A stretch of 64,000 nucleotides of DNA from Shewanella algicola (GCF_014648035.1 NZ_BMQI01000011.1:39697-103696), one strand, 5' to 3'; numbered from the stretch's first letter, positions 26,654-36,638 are shown. A program made the numbers and translations. Notes: generated by a model from the sequence alone, not told the origin.

Positions 26654-28770
26654 TACAAATGTTTCACTCTGCGTTTAACTTCTTCTTGTTTACCAAAGTT
26701 AAATGGCCTTGCATCTGGACTGCCCAAATAACCACATACTCGGCGGGTAACCGACACTCGGCTGGGTTCATGGTTGCCACACTTAGGGCACACAAAACCT
26801 TTGCTGGTACAATTAAACTCACCAATAAAGCCACAATCGTAACATTCGTCAATGGGGGTATTGGTACCGTAATAAGGCACTCGGCTGTAGCTGTAATCCC
26901 ACACGTTTTCTAATGCTTCAATGTTATGTTGCATATTGGGGTATTCGCCGTAGCAAATAAACCCACCATTAGCGATGGCCGGATAAGGTTGTTCAAAATC
27001 AATCTTATCGAACGGATTAACTTTTTTCTCAACATCTAAATGGAAGCTGTTGGTGTAATACCCTTTGTCGGTCACGCCAGCAACCACACCAAACTGCGCG
27101 GTATCAAGTTGGCAAAAACGGCTACATAAGTTTTCGCTTGGTGTACTATATAAGCTAAAGCCATAACCGGTTTCTTGTTTCCAAGATTCAGTCGCTTGCT
27201 TAAGTTTACTGATAATCGCCACTGCTTTATCGCGAAGTGCCGCATCATCAAACACATGCTTGTCGTGGCCATAAATGGCATTGATGGTTTCATGTAAACC
27301 AATAAAGCCTAATGAAATCGATGCGCGGCCATTTTTAAAGATTTCGCTCACATCATCATCAGCATTTAAGCGCACGCCACATGCACCTTCCATATATAAA
27401 ATCGGGGCAACACGCGCTTTAACCCCTTCTAAACGCGCAATACGAGTATCGAGCGCTTTTCGAGCGATTAATAAACGTTGATCCAATAACTGATAAAAAC
27501 GTTGTTCATCGTTACCGGCTTCTAAGGCGATACGCGGTAAGTTTAAGCTCACTACACCTAGATTGTTACGCCCTTCGTGGATTAATTGACCGTCTTCTTC
27601 ATAGGCACCCAAAAATGAGCGACACCCCATTGGTGTTTTAAATGAACCAGTCACTTTAACCACTTGGTCATAATTTAAAATATCAGGATACATGCGCATG
27701 CTTGAGCAAGTAAGCGCCATTTTTTTAATGTCGTAATTAATGTCAGTCGCTTTATGATTCACGCCATCTTTAATGCCAAACACCAATTTAGGGAACACGG
27801 CTGTTTTGCGGTTTTTACCTAGACCGGCCATACGTACGGTGAGCATTGACTGCTGAATTAAACGTGACTCCCACGAGGTACCTAGGCCAAAACCAAAGGT
27901 CACAAATGGCGTTTGTCCGTTTGCGGTATGTAAGGTGTTAACCTCATACTCTAAAGACTGGAAGGCATCGTGACACTCTTTCTCAGTTTGCGTCATCGCA
28001 AACCCTTTTTCGTCAGCTACCTGCCATTTTTTTGCCACTTCAAGGTGTTTTTGATAACTCTTTTGGACAAACTCAGCTAACACTTCATCAATACGATTAA
28101 TGGTTGTGCCACCATAAATATGGCTTGCTACCTGAGCAATAATTTGGGCCGTGACCGCTGTTGCAGTCGAAATTGATTTAGGTGTTTCAATTTCAGCATT
28201 ACCCATTTTAAAGCCGTGAGTTAACATGCCAGCTAAGTCAATTAACATGCAGTTAAACATTGGGAAAAAAGGTGCGTAGTCTAAATCGTGGTAATGGATT
28301 TCACCCTTTTCGTGGGCAGCGACGACATCTTTAGGCAATAAATGCGTTTTAGCATAGTGCTTAGCCACAATGCCGGCTAACAAGTCACGTTGAGTGGGAA
28401 TGACCTTAGCGTCTTTATTGGCATTTTCGTTTAAAATGGCACTGTCTGATTGCTCAACTAAACCACGAATAGCGCAATTTAATTTGCTTTGTGCTTCACG
28501 GTGTTTGTCACGGTCGTGGCGGTATTCAATATAATGACGTGCGACTGATTTAAATGGACCTGACATTAACAAGACTTCAACGGCATCTTGTAAGTCATGA
28601 ATATCTACCTGGGCTTTATCAGCCATTTGCGCTTGTACAGTTTCAGCCAGTTCCAACGCATATTGATGGTCTGCTTGCCCGGCAGAATCCATTGCAGCCA
28701 CTACCGCATCTTTAATACGACTCGCGTCAAACGCAGTACGGCATCCGTCCCTTTTCACCACAACAAGCAT
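26653..28770 (-). CDS. nrdD: anaerobic ribonucleoside-triphosphate reductase
   Basis: Class III reductase that makes dNTPs without oxygen, using formate and a glycyl radical. The ATG at 28770 is chosen because AAGGTGG lies just upstream; a GTG three codons earlier overlaps that site. The product is 705 residues. An N-terminal ATP-cone spans about 1-90 (VVVKRDGCRTAFDASRIKDAV). The zinc cysteines are CYDCGF and CPKCGN near the end, and the radical glycine is G680 in RRVCGYLGSPDARPFN. Upstream lie an FNR-type site and tandem NrdR boxes. Confidence 0.96.
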   Translation of the reverse strand: MLVVVKRDGCRTAFDASRIKDAVVAAMDSAGQADHQYALELAETVQAQMADKAQVDIHDLQDAVEVLLMSGPFKSVARHYIEYRHDRDKHREAQSKLNCAIRGLVEQSDSAILNENANKDAKVIPTQRDLLAGIVAKHYAKTHLLPKDVVAAHEKGEIHYHDLDYAPFFPMFNCMLIDLAGMLTHGFKMGNAEIETPKSISTATAVTAQIIAQVASHIYGGTTINRIDEVLAEFVQKSYQKHLEVAKKWQVADEKGFAMTQTEKECHDAFQSLEYEVNTLHTANGQTPFVTFGFGLGTSWESRLIQQSMLTVRMAGLGKNRKTAVFPKLVFGIKDGVNHKATDINYDIKKMALTCSSMRMYPDILNYDQVVKVTGSFKTPMGCRSFLGAYEEDGQLIHEGRNNLGVVSLNLPRIALEAGNDEQRFYQLLDQRLLIARKALDTRIARLEGVKARVAPILYMEGACGVRLNADDDVSEIFKNGRASISLGFIGLHETINAIYGHDKHVFDDAALRDKAVAIISKLKQATESWKQETGYGFSLYSTPSENLCSRFCQLDTAQFGVVAGVTDKGYYTNSFHLDVEKKVNPFDKIDFEQPYPAIANGGFICYGEYPNMQHNIEALENVWDYSYSRVPYYGTNTPIDECYDCGFIGEFNCTSKGFVCPKCGNHEPSRVSVTRRVCGYLGSPDARPFNFGKQEEVKRRVKHL

Positions 28771-28800
28771 ACAATCCACCTTTTTCTGAATGCCGCATAA

Positions 28801-28847
28801 ACACCATATATCGGCGCGGCAGTATCAATTAACACTATATGCTGTGT
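28801..28847 (-). promoter_or_regulatory. tandem NrdR boxes of nrdDG
   Basis: ACACTATATGCTGTGT (28832-28847) matches 14 of 16 positions of the NrdR box consensus. A weaker ACACCATATATCGGCG (28801-28816) matches about 11. Their starts are 31 bases apart, three helical turns, the usual NrdR spacing. NrdR is the ATP/dATP-sensing repressor of ribonucleotide reductase genes. Confidence 0.8.
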
Positions 28848-28875
28848 ATTAGGCGCTATATCGAGATAAGCTTCT

Positions 28876-28889
28876 TTGATCCAGATCAT
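28876..28889 (-). promoter_or_regulatory. FNR/EtrA-type site of nrdDG
   Basis: TTGATCCAGATCAT matches TTGAT-N4-ATCAA except for the last base. It lies about 106 bases before nrdD. A -41.5 arrangement would put the start near 28841 with TAATAC as the -10, overlapping the NrdR boxes. Confidence 0.72.
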
Positions 28890-29010
28890 AAGAAAGCAGA
28901 CTGGTGGGTATAACAGGAATAGTGAATTTTCTTTAGATAAAAATGCTAAAATTGCTCCGCAACAGGCTACATCTGGATACCATGGATAATGTGTAACCTG
29001 TTACGACTTA

Positions 29011-29955
29011 TTATCGCTTAAATAATGTTGCTTCTAATAAATGGGCAATGTCATGTACTGCGGCTTCACCTGCTTCAATCGCTTCTTTAGCACGATGAAA
29101 TTCCATGGTGCCGATATCAGCAACATCGGGCACAATACAAATATCAGGTGGCTCGCCCATTAACCGTGAACGTTTATGGCGCTGCTCAAGAATGTCCATT
29201 GATTGCGACATTACAGCAATCATCCCAGGGTGTGTTTTACTGCCGCCAAGGGAAAACTTATCGGTTAAGCCGCTCATGTAATCTTTGCCTTTACCCCATA
29301 GGTCCATAAAACCCGACTCTAACTGCTTTTTTTCTGTAATCGGCTCTGATGGTTTAGGCTCGCGACTTTTAATTTGTTCTGGCAACATGTGCATATGGCC
29401 ACGGCGATGACCGTTTAAATCAACGGCAATAACAATATCGACCCCCATAGCACGGCACAAAGACACCGGCACAGGATTAACCACAGCGCCATCGACTAAC
29501 CAACGGTTGTCTTGTTGTACTGGGGGTAAAAAACCCGGCATCGAGCATGATGCTCGCACGGCATGGCGTAAGTCTCCTTCTCTGAACCAAATTTCCTGTC
29601 CAGAATATAAGTCTGTTGCCACTGCTGCAAAGGGACGTTTAAGTTTTTCAATATCAAGGCTACCAATACGGCCCGCTAAAACATCAAACACTTTTTCGCC
29701 ACTAATTAAGCCGCCTTTACGCCAGCCTAAATCCATTAACCCGAGTACATCCCAGCTAGAAAAACCACTGACCCAGGTTTCAAGTTCATCTAAATGCTCA
29801 TTAGCATAAGCAGCCCCTACCAATGCGCCCACAGAACAACCGGCGATTTTATCTGGATAAATATCTAACGAGGCTAATCCATTTAAGACCCCAATATGCG
29901 CCCAGCCTTTTGCGGCACCGCTGCCTAATGCTAATCCTACAGTCGGCTTTGTCAT
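29011..29955 (-). CDS. patatin-like phospholipase, RssA type
   Basis: Ser-Asp dyad lipid hydrolase of 314 residues. The start MTKPTVGLALGSGAAKGWAHIGVL is chosen because GGAAGGAA precedes it. The oxyanion loop is GSGAAKGWAHIG (11-22), the nucleophile S41 lies in GCSVGALVGAAYA, and the aspartate lies in WLVDGAVVNPVPVSLCRAMG. Proteins of this size (E. coli RssA) are cytosolic or membrane-associated, with poorly known substrates. It is about 240 bases upstream of nrdD on the same strand; no shared function is apparent. Confidence 0.9.
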   Translation of the reverse strand: MTKPTVGLALGSGAAKGWAHIGVLNGLASLDIYPDKIAGCSVGALVGAAYANEHLDELETWVSGFSSWDVLGLMDLGWRKGGLISGEKVFDVLAGRIGSLDIEKLKRPFAAVATDLYSGQEIWFREGDLRHAVRASCSMPGFLPPVQQDNRWLVDGAVVNPVPVSLCRAMGVDIVIAVDLNGHRRGHMHMLPEQIKSREPKPSEPITEKKQLESGFMDLWGKGKDYMSGLTDKFSLGGSKTHPGMIAVMSQSMDILEQRHKRSRLMGEPPDICIVPDVADIGTMEFHRAKEAIEAGEAAVHDIAHLLEATLFKR

Positions 29956-30146
29956 ATTTATTCCTTCCAAACACACTATGATTCCCATCACTCAACAATA
30001 ATCGTTTCTGGAAAAACCAATCTTCCTATCGATTTAACATACAAATGATGACTGTCAAAAAATAGCATAACTAAAGCGACTCTTGTTGGCTATAGCACTG
30101 TGAAACGGCTATAATCCGTGGCTATCATTTTTTAGGGGATTTACCT

Positions 30147-31502
30147 TTGCAATTTACCGATTTTCAATTGGACAAGCGCCTGCTTGACAGTTTAAAGCAC
30201 CTTGGCATTACCACGCCTACCGATGTTCAAGCGCAAGCACTGCCCATTGCCTTATCTGGTAAAGATTTAATGGCCTCGTCTAAAACGGGTTCAGGTAAAA
30301 CTTTAGCGTTTTTATTACCCGCTATGCAACGCGTTATCTCGACTCGCGCCTTGTCTAAAAAAGACCCGCGGGTATTGGTATTATTACCCACTCGCGAATT
30401 AGCTCAACAGGTATATGGCCAACTGCGTTTATTGGTGGCCAACACCCAATACAAAGCGATAAGTGTATTAGGCGGCGAAAACTTTAACGACCAGGCTAAA
30501 GCTCTGGCACGTGACCCACATTTTATTGTGGCCACACCAGGTCGTATTGCCGATCACTTACAACAACGTCACCTGTATTTAAATGGTCTTGAGTTGCTGG
30601 TTCTTGATGAAGCCGACCGTATGCTCGACTTAGGGTTTGCACCGCAGTTAAAAGCCATTAATGATGCAGCCGATCATAAGCGTCGCCAGACATTAATGTT
30701 CTCTGCCACCCTAGATCATGACAGCATTAACGAAATTGCTGCCACTTTGCTTAAATCCCCAAGCCATGTGGCCATTGGTGAGTCGTATACTGAGCACAAA
30801 GATATTGTCCAGCGTATTATCCTTGCGGATCACTTAGACCACAAACAAGCGCTGTTACAACACATTCTTAAACAAGAACAGCACAAGCAGGTCATCATCT
30901 TTACTGCGACACGTGCTGACACTGACCGTTTGGCCACATTACTGGCATCACAAGGTTTTGCAACTTCAGCGCTGAGCGGCGACTTAAAACAATCGGCTCG
31001 TAACCAAATTATGGATCAATTTGCCCGTGGTCAGTCGCAAATACTGGTTACCACCGATGTGGCATCTCGCGGTCTTGATTTAGTTAACGTGTCATTAGTG
31101 ATTAACTTTGACATGCCAAAATTTGCTGAAGAATACGTACACCGCATTGGCCGTACGGGCCGTGCTGGCGCTAAAGGTGATGCGATATCATTTGTTGGCC
31201 CCAAAGATTGGGACAGCTTTAAAAAAGTGCAGCTATTTTTACGTAAAAACTTTGACCTCACGGTTATTGAGGGCATGAAAGCTAAATTTAGCGGCTTAAA
31301 AGATAAGCCAACAACCGGTAAAACCGCCACCAGCAAAAGCAAGGTCGCTGCAGGCAATAAAACCAATAAGGCTAAAAAGGCCAAAGCAGCACCTAAGCGT
31401 GATAAACGCTTTATTACTGGTGTTGACGTGGGTGACGCGCCAATGCGCCGTAAAGTCAAACCAATTCAGATTATTGAAGAAGACAACAGCTCAGAAGACT
31501 AA
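30147..31502 (+). CDS. DEAD-box RNA helicase, SrmB-like
   Basis: ATP-dependent RNA helicase of 451 residues. The start is probably TTG at 30147, preceded by AGGGGAT. Motifs in order: Q motif region FQLDKRLLDSLKHLG, SSKTGSGKT, PTRELAQQ, DEADRML, SAT, TTDVASRGLDL and HRIGRTGRAG. A lysine/alanine-rich basic tail from about 385 to the end resembles the tails of SrmB and RhlE. The overall pattern fits SrmB, a helicase for 50S ribosome assembly, but paralogues cannot be excluded. The DUF3010 gene follows after 114 bases. Confidence 0.88.
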   Translation: MQFTDFQLDKRLLDSLKHLGITTPTDVQAQALPIALSGKDLMASSKTGSGKTLAFLLPAMQRVISTRALSKKDPRVLVLLPTRELAQQVYGQLRLLVANTQYKAISVLGGENFNDQAKALARDPHFIVATPGRIADHLQQRHLYLNGLELLVLDEADRMLDLGFAPQLKAINDAADHKRRQTLMFSATLDHDSINEIAATLLKSPSHVAIGESYTEHKDIVQRIILADHLDHKQALLQHILKQEQHKQVIIFTATRADTDRLATLLASQGFATSALSGDLKQSARNQIMDQFARGQSQILVTTDVASRGLDLVNVSLVINFDMPKFAEEYVHRIGRTGRAGAKGDAISFVGPKDWDSFKKVQLFLRKNFDLTVIEGMKAKFSGLKDKPTTGKTATSKSKVAAGNKTNKAKKAKAAPKRDKRFITGVDVGDAPMRRKVKPIQIIEEDNSSED

Positions 31503-31616
31503 ATAACGTCTTTTAAGCAAACAATATAAAGGGGTGTGCACCCTCATTTGCGCAACTCAATGAATAACGACACGTCAGTAAAACTGATGTGCAGTAACAA
31601 AACAGTAAGGATTAAC

Positions 31617-32054
31617 ATGAAAATTTGTGGTGTAGAATTAAAAGGTGGCGAAGCCATTATCAGCATGCTGACTTATGAAGGCGAAACTTATAACGTACCA
31701 GCATGTCGTAAAGTGTCTTTTAGCATATCAAACTCAAATGAAACGGAATCAATCCGTGAGTTTCACTTCGCCTTTCACAAACTGATGGAAGATTATAAAG
31801 TCGATCAAATTGTCATTATTGAACGTGAACAAAAAGGTAAATTAGCCGGCAGTGCCACCAGCTTTAAATTAGAAGCGGCAATCCAAATTACCGACCTTCC
31901 GGTCAACCTTATCTCACCTGTTGCAATCAAAGAGCAGTTAAAGCGTAACCCACCGCAGGTTGATTTTGAATCGTTAGATCTTAAGCGTGTGCAACAAAAC
32001 GCATTTGATGTGGCTTATGTACAACACAACCGCATTATTTTTGGTAAAGCGTAA
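31617..32054 (+). CDS. DUF3010-family protein
   Basis: Uncharacterised 145-residue cytosolic protein. The start MKICGVELKGGEAIISML is chosen because AAGG precedes it and the family begins there; 27 upstream codons are not conserved-looking. The MKICGVELKGGEA opening strand and a VDQIVIIEREQKGKLAGSATSFKLEAAIQ centre suggest an RNase H-like fold (RuvC-type), which is my inference only. No signal peptide. It follows the RNA helicase on the same strand and may be co-transcribed. Confidence 0.78.
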   Translation: MKICGVELKGGEAIISMLTYEGETYNVPACRKVSFSISNSNETESIREFHFAFHKLMEDYKVDQIVIIEREQKGKLAGSATSFKLEAAIQITDLPVNLISPVAIKEQLKRNPPQVDFESLDLKRVQQNAFDVAYVQHNRIIFGKA

Positions 32055-32067
32055 ACTGCCACATTAG

Positions 32068-32094
32068 GGCGTTACTGCAATAGTCAGTAACGCC
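32068..32094 (+). terminator. hairpin after the DUF3010 gene
   Basis: Perfect 10-bp stem GGCGTTACTG/CAGTAACGCC with a 7-base loop, 13 bases after the stop. The following ATAATC is a poor T tail, so termination strength is uncertain. Confidence 0.55.
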
Positions 32095-32143
32095 ATAATC
32101 ATGTCATTACCACTCACTTCACATTTGCACGCAAGTTGCCAAC

Positions 32144-32785
32144 ATGTCAGACAGTAAACCCAAAAGCCGCCAAGCTCCGCCAAAAATGCCGCTTAAATCT
32201 GCTAGTCTGGCATTAAAGCCCAAAACAGATATGAGCAAGCTCATTACCAGCGCCGACATTAAACAGCGTCAGAGTGAACAAAGTGCTTTACGTTATTTAA
32301 GCGGTTACCGACCTGAAGTTGTCGCGCAAATTGGTCAGCTTGTTGATAGCAACGCATTAGGTGCTCACTTTTTAAGTCGCTACCCACGCGTGCACGATAT
32401 CCGTACTGACAAAGCGTTATATGATATGGCGATAGAGTTAAAAAACACCTATATGCGTCAATCAGATCCATTAGCAAAAGTGATTTTTGATGAAAAAATT
32501 AATGTCAGCCACCACGCACTCGGATTACATTCTTATGTCAATCGACGCCAAGGAAATAAAGTCAAAGCTAAAAATGAAATTCGTATCTCTTCACGCTTAA
32601 AGCACATCCCGTTTGAACTGCTGCAAATGGTGGTGGTACATGAACTCGCCCACCTTCGTGAAAAAGACCACAACAAAGCCTTTTATCAATTGTGCACTTT
32701 TATGCTGCCAGACTATCACCAGTATGAGTTTGATATGCGAGTATGGCTGGTCGCCGAAGAAGTGGGACAATCGCCTTACACTTAA
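32144..32785 (+). CDS. YgjP-like metal-dependent hydrolase
   Basis: 213-residue protein with a zincin-type site: HELAHLREKDHNKAFY supplies the HExxH-like motif as HELAH plus a third histidine, and is followed by LCTFMLPDYHQYEFDMRVWL. This matches the YgjP/DUF45 family of putative metallopeptidases. The first 45 residues are basic and proline-rich. No signal peptide, so probably cytosolic. The ribosome-binding site is weak, so a later start is possible. Substrate unknown. Confidence 0.8.
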   Translation: MSDSKPKSRQAPPKMPLKSASLALKPKTDMSKLITSADIKQRQSEQSALRYLSGYRPEVVAQIGQLVDSNALGAHFLSRYPRVHDIRTDKALYDMAIELKNTYMRQSDPLAKVIFDEKINVSHHALGLHSYVNRRQGNKVKAKNEIRISSRLKHIPFELLQMVVVHELAHLREKDHNKAFYQLCTFMLPDYHQYEFDMRVWLVAEEVGQSPYT

Positions 32786-33108
32786 GTCTCGCGTATTGAG
32801 CACACCTTCACACCTTGTAAAACCGCCTGCCCGGCTCACACTAACCCCTATCGCTTATTTGCACACTAAACCCTAATGAGTGACATCTTCGCTTAACATT
32901 TGGTTATAAATGCCCTTATTGTTGTGTCGTAAGACAGCTTATTGTGGACCTATTTATCCATAATAATTGGACGATATGAATATATCTATTCGGCGTGATG
33001 ACCTTTATTATCCACACAACTTAGAAAGCTACAGGCTTTAGTTCGCTATCACAATTCGTTTATAAAACATCAAAGTGTGTGTGCTTAAATATTAATGTGG
33101 AGAAAAAC
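32786..33108. other. intergenic region before the nitroreductase
   Basis: 323 bases with no gene seen. It probably holds the nitroreductase promoter in its last 100 bases. No operator was recognised. Confidence 0.55.
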
Positions 33109-33768
33109 ATGTCTCATCAAATCATTCAAGATCTAAACAACCGCTATACTGCAAAAAAATATGACCCAAGCAAACGTATATCTGTTGAAGATATGGACGT
33201 GCTAAAAGAAGCAATGCGTTTATCTGCCTCTTCAATTAATGCACAACCATGGAAATTTATCATTATAGAAAGTGATGAAGCCAAGCAGCGTTTTCATGAC
33301 ACTTATGCCAACATGTATCAATTTAACCAACACCATGCAAAAGCGGCATCACATATTATTTTATTTGCTTACAATCCTCGTTTTACTAAAGAACAGTACA
33401 AAAAAGTAGTGGATATCGAAGTCAGCTCAGGCCATTTACCGGCAGAGATGTTTGATAATATGCTCAATGGTGGGTTTACCTTTGCAGAGGTAAATACTGA
33501 TGAAAGTGGTTATAACGGTTACTGGACTAAAGCACAAACCTACATAGCCTTAGGTAATACTTTGCATGTACTGGCACGTTTAGGGATTGATTCAACCCCG
33601 ATGGAAGGTGTCGATGCCACCTTAATTGGTAAAGAGTTTGAACACGAATTAGAGGGTTATATATGTGACGTGGCCTTAGCCATAGGTTATCACATGGATG
33701 GCGAAGATTATAATCACGGTCTACCTAAAGCACGTTTAGCACTTGAAGATATCTTCATCGAGTTATAA
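33109..33768 (+). CDS. nitroreductase-family NAD(P)H oxidoreductase (NfsB-like)
   Basis: FMN-dependent oxidoreductase of 219 residues, homodimeric in the family. The start MSHQIIQDLNNRYTAKKYDPSK follows GGAG, giving the NfsB length; ten earlier codons are not used. The FMN/NADH-contacting segments are RYTAKKYDP, LSASSINAQPWKFIIIES and LARLGIDSTPMEGVDATLIGKEF, then CDVALAIGYHMDGED. It reduces nitroaromatics, quinones or flavin in relatives; the natural substrate is unknown. Monocistronic. Confidence 0.92.
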   Translation: MSHQIIQDLNNRYTAKKYDPSKRISVEDMDVLKEAMRLSASSINAQPWKFIIIESDEAKQRFHDTYANMYQFNQHHAKAASHIILFAYNPRFTKEQYKKVVDIEVSSGHLPAEMFDNMLNGGFTFAEVNTDESGYNGYWTKAQTYIALGNTLHVLARLGIDSTPMEGVDATLIGKEFEHELEGYICDVALAIGYHMDGEDYNHGLPKARLALEDIFIEL

Positions 33769-33886
33769 CTGATTATGATGGGGTTAATGTGACAGCACAT
33801 CGCTTAACCCTCATTAACATTACGATAACGTCATTACACCTAACCACAACGCAGTATAGTAAACTCTGTCAGCGGCTCGCTCCGGT

Positions 33887-34261
33887 TTATGAATTAACTC
33901 GCCAAGGCGGATTTAAGCGATTCTCCCCCGCCCAATAAAGCTTAACTTTATTACCACTTGGGTCAAACAATATCGCCTCACGCCATAAATAGGCTTCATC
34001 TGTGGGTAACTGAGCAAACTCAATCCCTTTTGTTAGCAAGTCATCTACCCAGCGGTCTAACTCAGCATGCTCAAAGTAAATCACCGCGCCATTCATTGTC
34101 GGCTCAGGCTCTAGTGATAACGAAAAAGTACTCTGCCCCATCGGGCATTCAAAGCGCGTATAATGTGGCGTATCAACGATTAAGGTAAACCCCAAAGCTT
34201 GATAAAACGCCACCGCCTTATCCATGTTCGACACAGGTAATGTCACTTGATTGAGATTCAT
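33887..34261 (-). CDS. VOC-family (glyoxalase-like) protein
   Basis: 124-residue single-unit vicinal-oxygen-chelate protein with paired beta-alpha-beta-beta-beta modules: LNQVTLPVSNMDKAVAFYQA… and AVIYFEHAELDRWVDDLL…ILFDPSGNKVKLYWAGENR. Metal-ligand positions are not all obvious (no N-terminal H), so enzymatic activity is uncertain. AGGGGA precedes the ATG. Convergent with the nitroreductase gene. Confidence 0.82.
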   Translation of the reverse strand: MNLNQVTLPVSNMDKAVAFYQALGFTLIVDTPHYTRFECPMGQSTFSLSLEPEPTMNGAVIYFEHAELDRWVDDLLTKGIEFAQLPTDEAYLWREAILFDPSGNKVKLYWAGENRLNPPWRVNS

Positions 34262-34633
34262 CGCTTCCCCTAATTGTTTGGCACTTTGTGATATTCAAGT
34301 TTGTTAAATATAAGTGCAACATTGATTAAATGCCTACCGAGTTGGTGCTATGAAGTTAATCTCATCGTGACACTCAAAAACTAATCATCTGATAATATTG
34401 AATAAAAAACAATCCCAATAGTTGGCATAAATCTTCCAACCTTAATGATGCTGATAAGCTCATCTAACTGCAACAGTCGCTCATTAGCACGCTAGTCATA
34501 GTCGAGTTGCACAACAATAGCATCTACATCGGCCACACACAGGATTAAAGTCCGCATAAAAAAACTGAAATAAATATTACCAATATTGGCTCACCGTATG
34601 CCTGTGCATAGACATACGAGCCTTTGGAGTAAC
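34262..34633. other. divergent intergenic region VOC gene / MFS gene
   Basis: 372 bases without a gene. An inverted repeat CGTATG-12-CATACG (34595-34618) lies just before the MFS start codon at 34634 and could be an operator; no family is recognised. Confidence 0.5.
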
Positions 34634-35905
34634 ATGTTAAATGCGTTAATCCCAATTTCATCTCTACTCTTGTCTAATGCCTTCTTATTGCTTGGCCACG
34701 GTTTATTGCTCACTTTGCTGCCTATTGCAGCGAGTGAATCAGGGTTCAGCGACACGCAAGTGGCATTAACGGGCTCGGGCTATTTTTTAGGCTTTGTCTC
34801 AGGTTGCATAGCCACCCCTTACATGCTGAAGCGGGTGGGCCATATACGCAGCTTTGCCGTACTCGCAACAAGCTATTCTGTTGTCATTTTAGTGTTCCCT
34901 CTTTTACCTGAATTTTATAGCTGGCTGTTGTTACGCTTTCTTATCGGTGTGGTGATTTCTGGCTTATATATGATTATTGAAAGTTGGTTAAACGGCACAT
35001 CATCAGCAAGTAACCGAGGTTCAATACGGTCTATTTACACCACATTAAATTTAGTAATGGTCATGTGTGGTCAGCAGCTATTTAACTTAGGCAGTGCAAG
35101 GGAATCCATGTTGTTGGGTTTAGCAGCTATATTCATATCCATTGCGATAATCCCAGTGTCGTTGACTCGTTCATCTGCACCCGAGGTCGTTAAACAAGTG
35201 AACTTAAATATGGCCAAAGTGTGGAAACACTCTCATGTCGCGCTGATTGGCGCCGTAGTTGCTGGGTTTGTTACTGGTGCATTTTGGTCTTTGGCCCCTA
35301 TTTATGCGAAAGATAATGGTTTTGACAGTATTCAATTAGGCGCATTCTTATCCGCTACCGTGTTTGGTGGAGCTTGTTTTCAGGTGCCTTTAGGTAAGTT
35401 TTCTGACCGTTTTGATCGACGAAGTGTGCTGATGTTTACCGCGCTAGCCGGTGCTTTGGTGTCAATGTTATTTATCGGACTTCCCTATGTTGTCAGTACC
35501 TTTGGCGGTTGGCCGGCCGCTATTTCGGCCTTTTTTTGGGGAGGAACCTGTATGACGTTGTACGCAATATGCTTAGCTCACGCTAACGACAATGCAACCT
35601 CAGAAGACTTTGTTGAAATAAGCAGTGCCATGCTCATCACACTTGGCCTATCGTCTGCAATCGGGGCGCCAATCGCATCACTTGCTATGGGGCTAATTGG
35701 TGCTCAAGGGTTATATGCCTTTACCGGTATATGCCTCGCGACCTTTTTTGTTATCGTGTTATTGAGACGCCGTAGTCACACAATCCCATCAACGCTCGAA
35801 ACCAAAGAAAGCTTTCGCGCTGTGACAGATATGGCCAGCCCAACGGCTTATGAAATGGACCCAAGGACAGAAGCTGATGCAGATGCAGTTAATGTTAGGC
35901 AATAA
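34634..35905 (+). CDS. MFS transporter, YcaD-like
   Basis: Inner-membrane transporter of 423 residues with about 12 predicted helices. The start MLNALIPISSLLLSNAF is chosen because TTTGGAG lies four bases upstream, while an upstream extension of 16 codons is polar. Features include SGYFLGFVSGCIATPYMLKRVGHIR (loop 2-3 motif A variant), YMIIESWLNGTSSASNRG and a second-half GKFSDRFDRRSVLM. This is the pattern of the YcaD/YfkF-like MFS family. Substrate unknown. The tail after about 395 is polar and acidic. Confidence 0.86.
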   Translation: MLNALIPISSLLLSNAFLLLGHGLLLTLLPIAASESGFSDTQVALTGSGYFLGFVSGCIATPYMLKRVGHIRSFAVLATSYSVVILVFPLLPEFYSWLLLRFLIGVVISGLYMIIESWLNGTSSASNRGSIRSIYTTLNLVMVMCGQQLFNLGSARESMLLGLAAIFISIAIIPVSLTRSSAPEVVKQVNLNMAKVWKHSHVALIGAVVAGFVTGAFWSLAPIYAKDNGFDSIQLGAFLSATVFGGACFQVPLGKFSDRFDRRSVLMFTALAGALVSMLFIGLPYVVSTFGGWPAAISAFFWGGTCMTLYAICLAHANDNATSEDFVEISSAMLITLGLSSAIGAPIASLAMGLIGAQGLYAFTGICLATFFVIVLLRRRSHTIPSTLETKESFRAVTDMASPTAYEMDPRTEADADAVNVRQ

Positions 35906-36015
35906 ATGCAGCTGATAAACCCGCAAACTGAGTTAAATGACAATGTATGAATCATATTGTTGCAAGAACAATGGATGAGTAGCATTACAGGTTATTTGCC
36001 GATATCAGTTGATAC

Positions 36016-36432
36016 CTATCTTTTTGCCATTGGATGATCAGGATTTAGCTGAAGTAAATCCCATAAGTTGCCGTATAAATCTTCAAATACCGCAACGGTG
36101 CCGTAGTCTTGTTCTTGTGGCTCACGTACAAAGTGAATACCTACCGATTTCATCCGCTTGTAATCGCGCCAAAAATCATCGGTATTCAAAAAGATGAACA
36201 CGCGGCCGCCCGTTTGATTACCTATAAAATCGTACTGCTCAGGCTTGGAGGCCTTAGCCAGTAATATCGCAGTGCCATGTGAGTTTGGCGGCGCGACAAC
36301 CACCCAACGTTTATCTTGTTCGGGCTGATAAGTGTCTTCGATAAGCTCAAAGTTTAATTTGTTTACGTAAAAATCGATTGCATCATCGTAATCTTTTACC
36401 ACGAGTGCAATATGAACAATATTCTGCTTCAT
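36016..36432 (-). CDS. VOC-family (glyoxalase-like) protein
   Basis: 138-residue VOC protein: NIVHIALVVKDYDDAIDFYVNKLNFEL supplies an N-terminal histidine, a typical metal ligand, and VAVFEDLYGNLWDLLQ supplies the glutamate-side strand. AGG precedes the ATG at good spacing. Similar proteins are often annotated as glyoxalases or bleomycin-resistance-like without proof. It is convergent with the MFS gene; no link is seen. Confidence 0.85.
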   Translation of the reverse strand: MKQNIVHIALVVKDYDDAIDFYVNKLNFELIEDTYQPEQDKRWVVVAPPNSHGTAILLAKASKPEQYDFIGNQTGGRVFIFLNTDDFWRDYKRMKSVGIHFVREPQEQDYGTVAVFEDLYGNLWDLLQLNPDHPMAKR

Positions 36433-36638
36433 TGTATTACCTAACGTTGCCCTTTAGGGACGAGTATTGAAATATTCACACAAGAACAGTTCTGCTATTG
36501 CGACAATGTTAGCCCACAAGGGTTGCCACTATATTTGGGTTCTGCTTTTGCTTGTTCTTTGTTCCCTAACATAAATCGCACTCTGGCTTTTGTCGATACC
36601 AATACCGAACCGATGACGGCAGTGTGACAAACAGTCAT

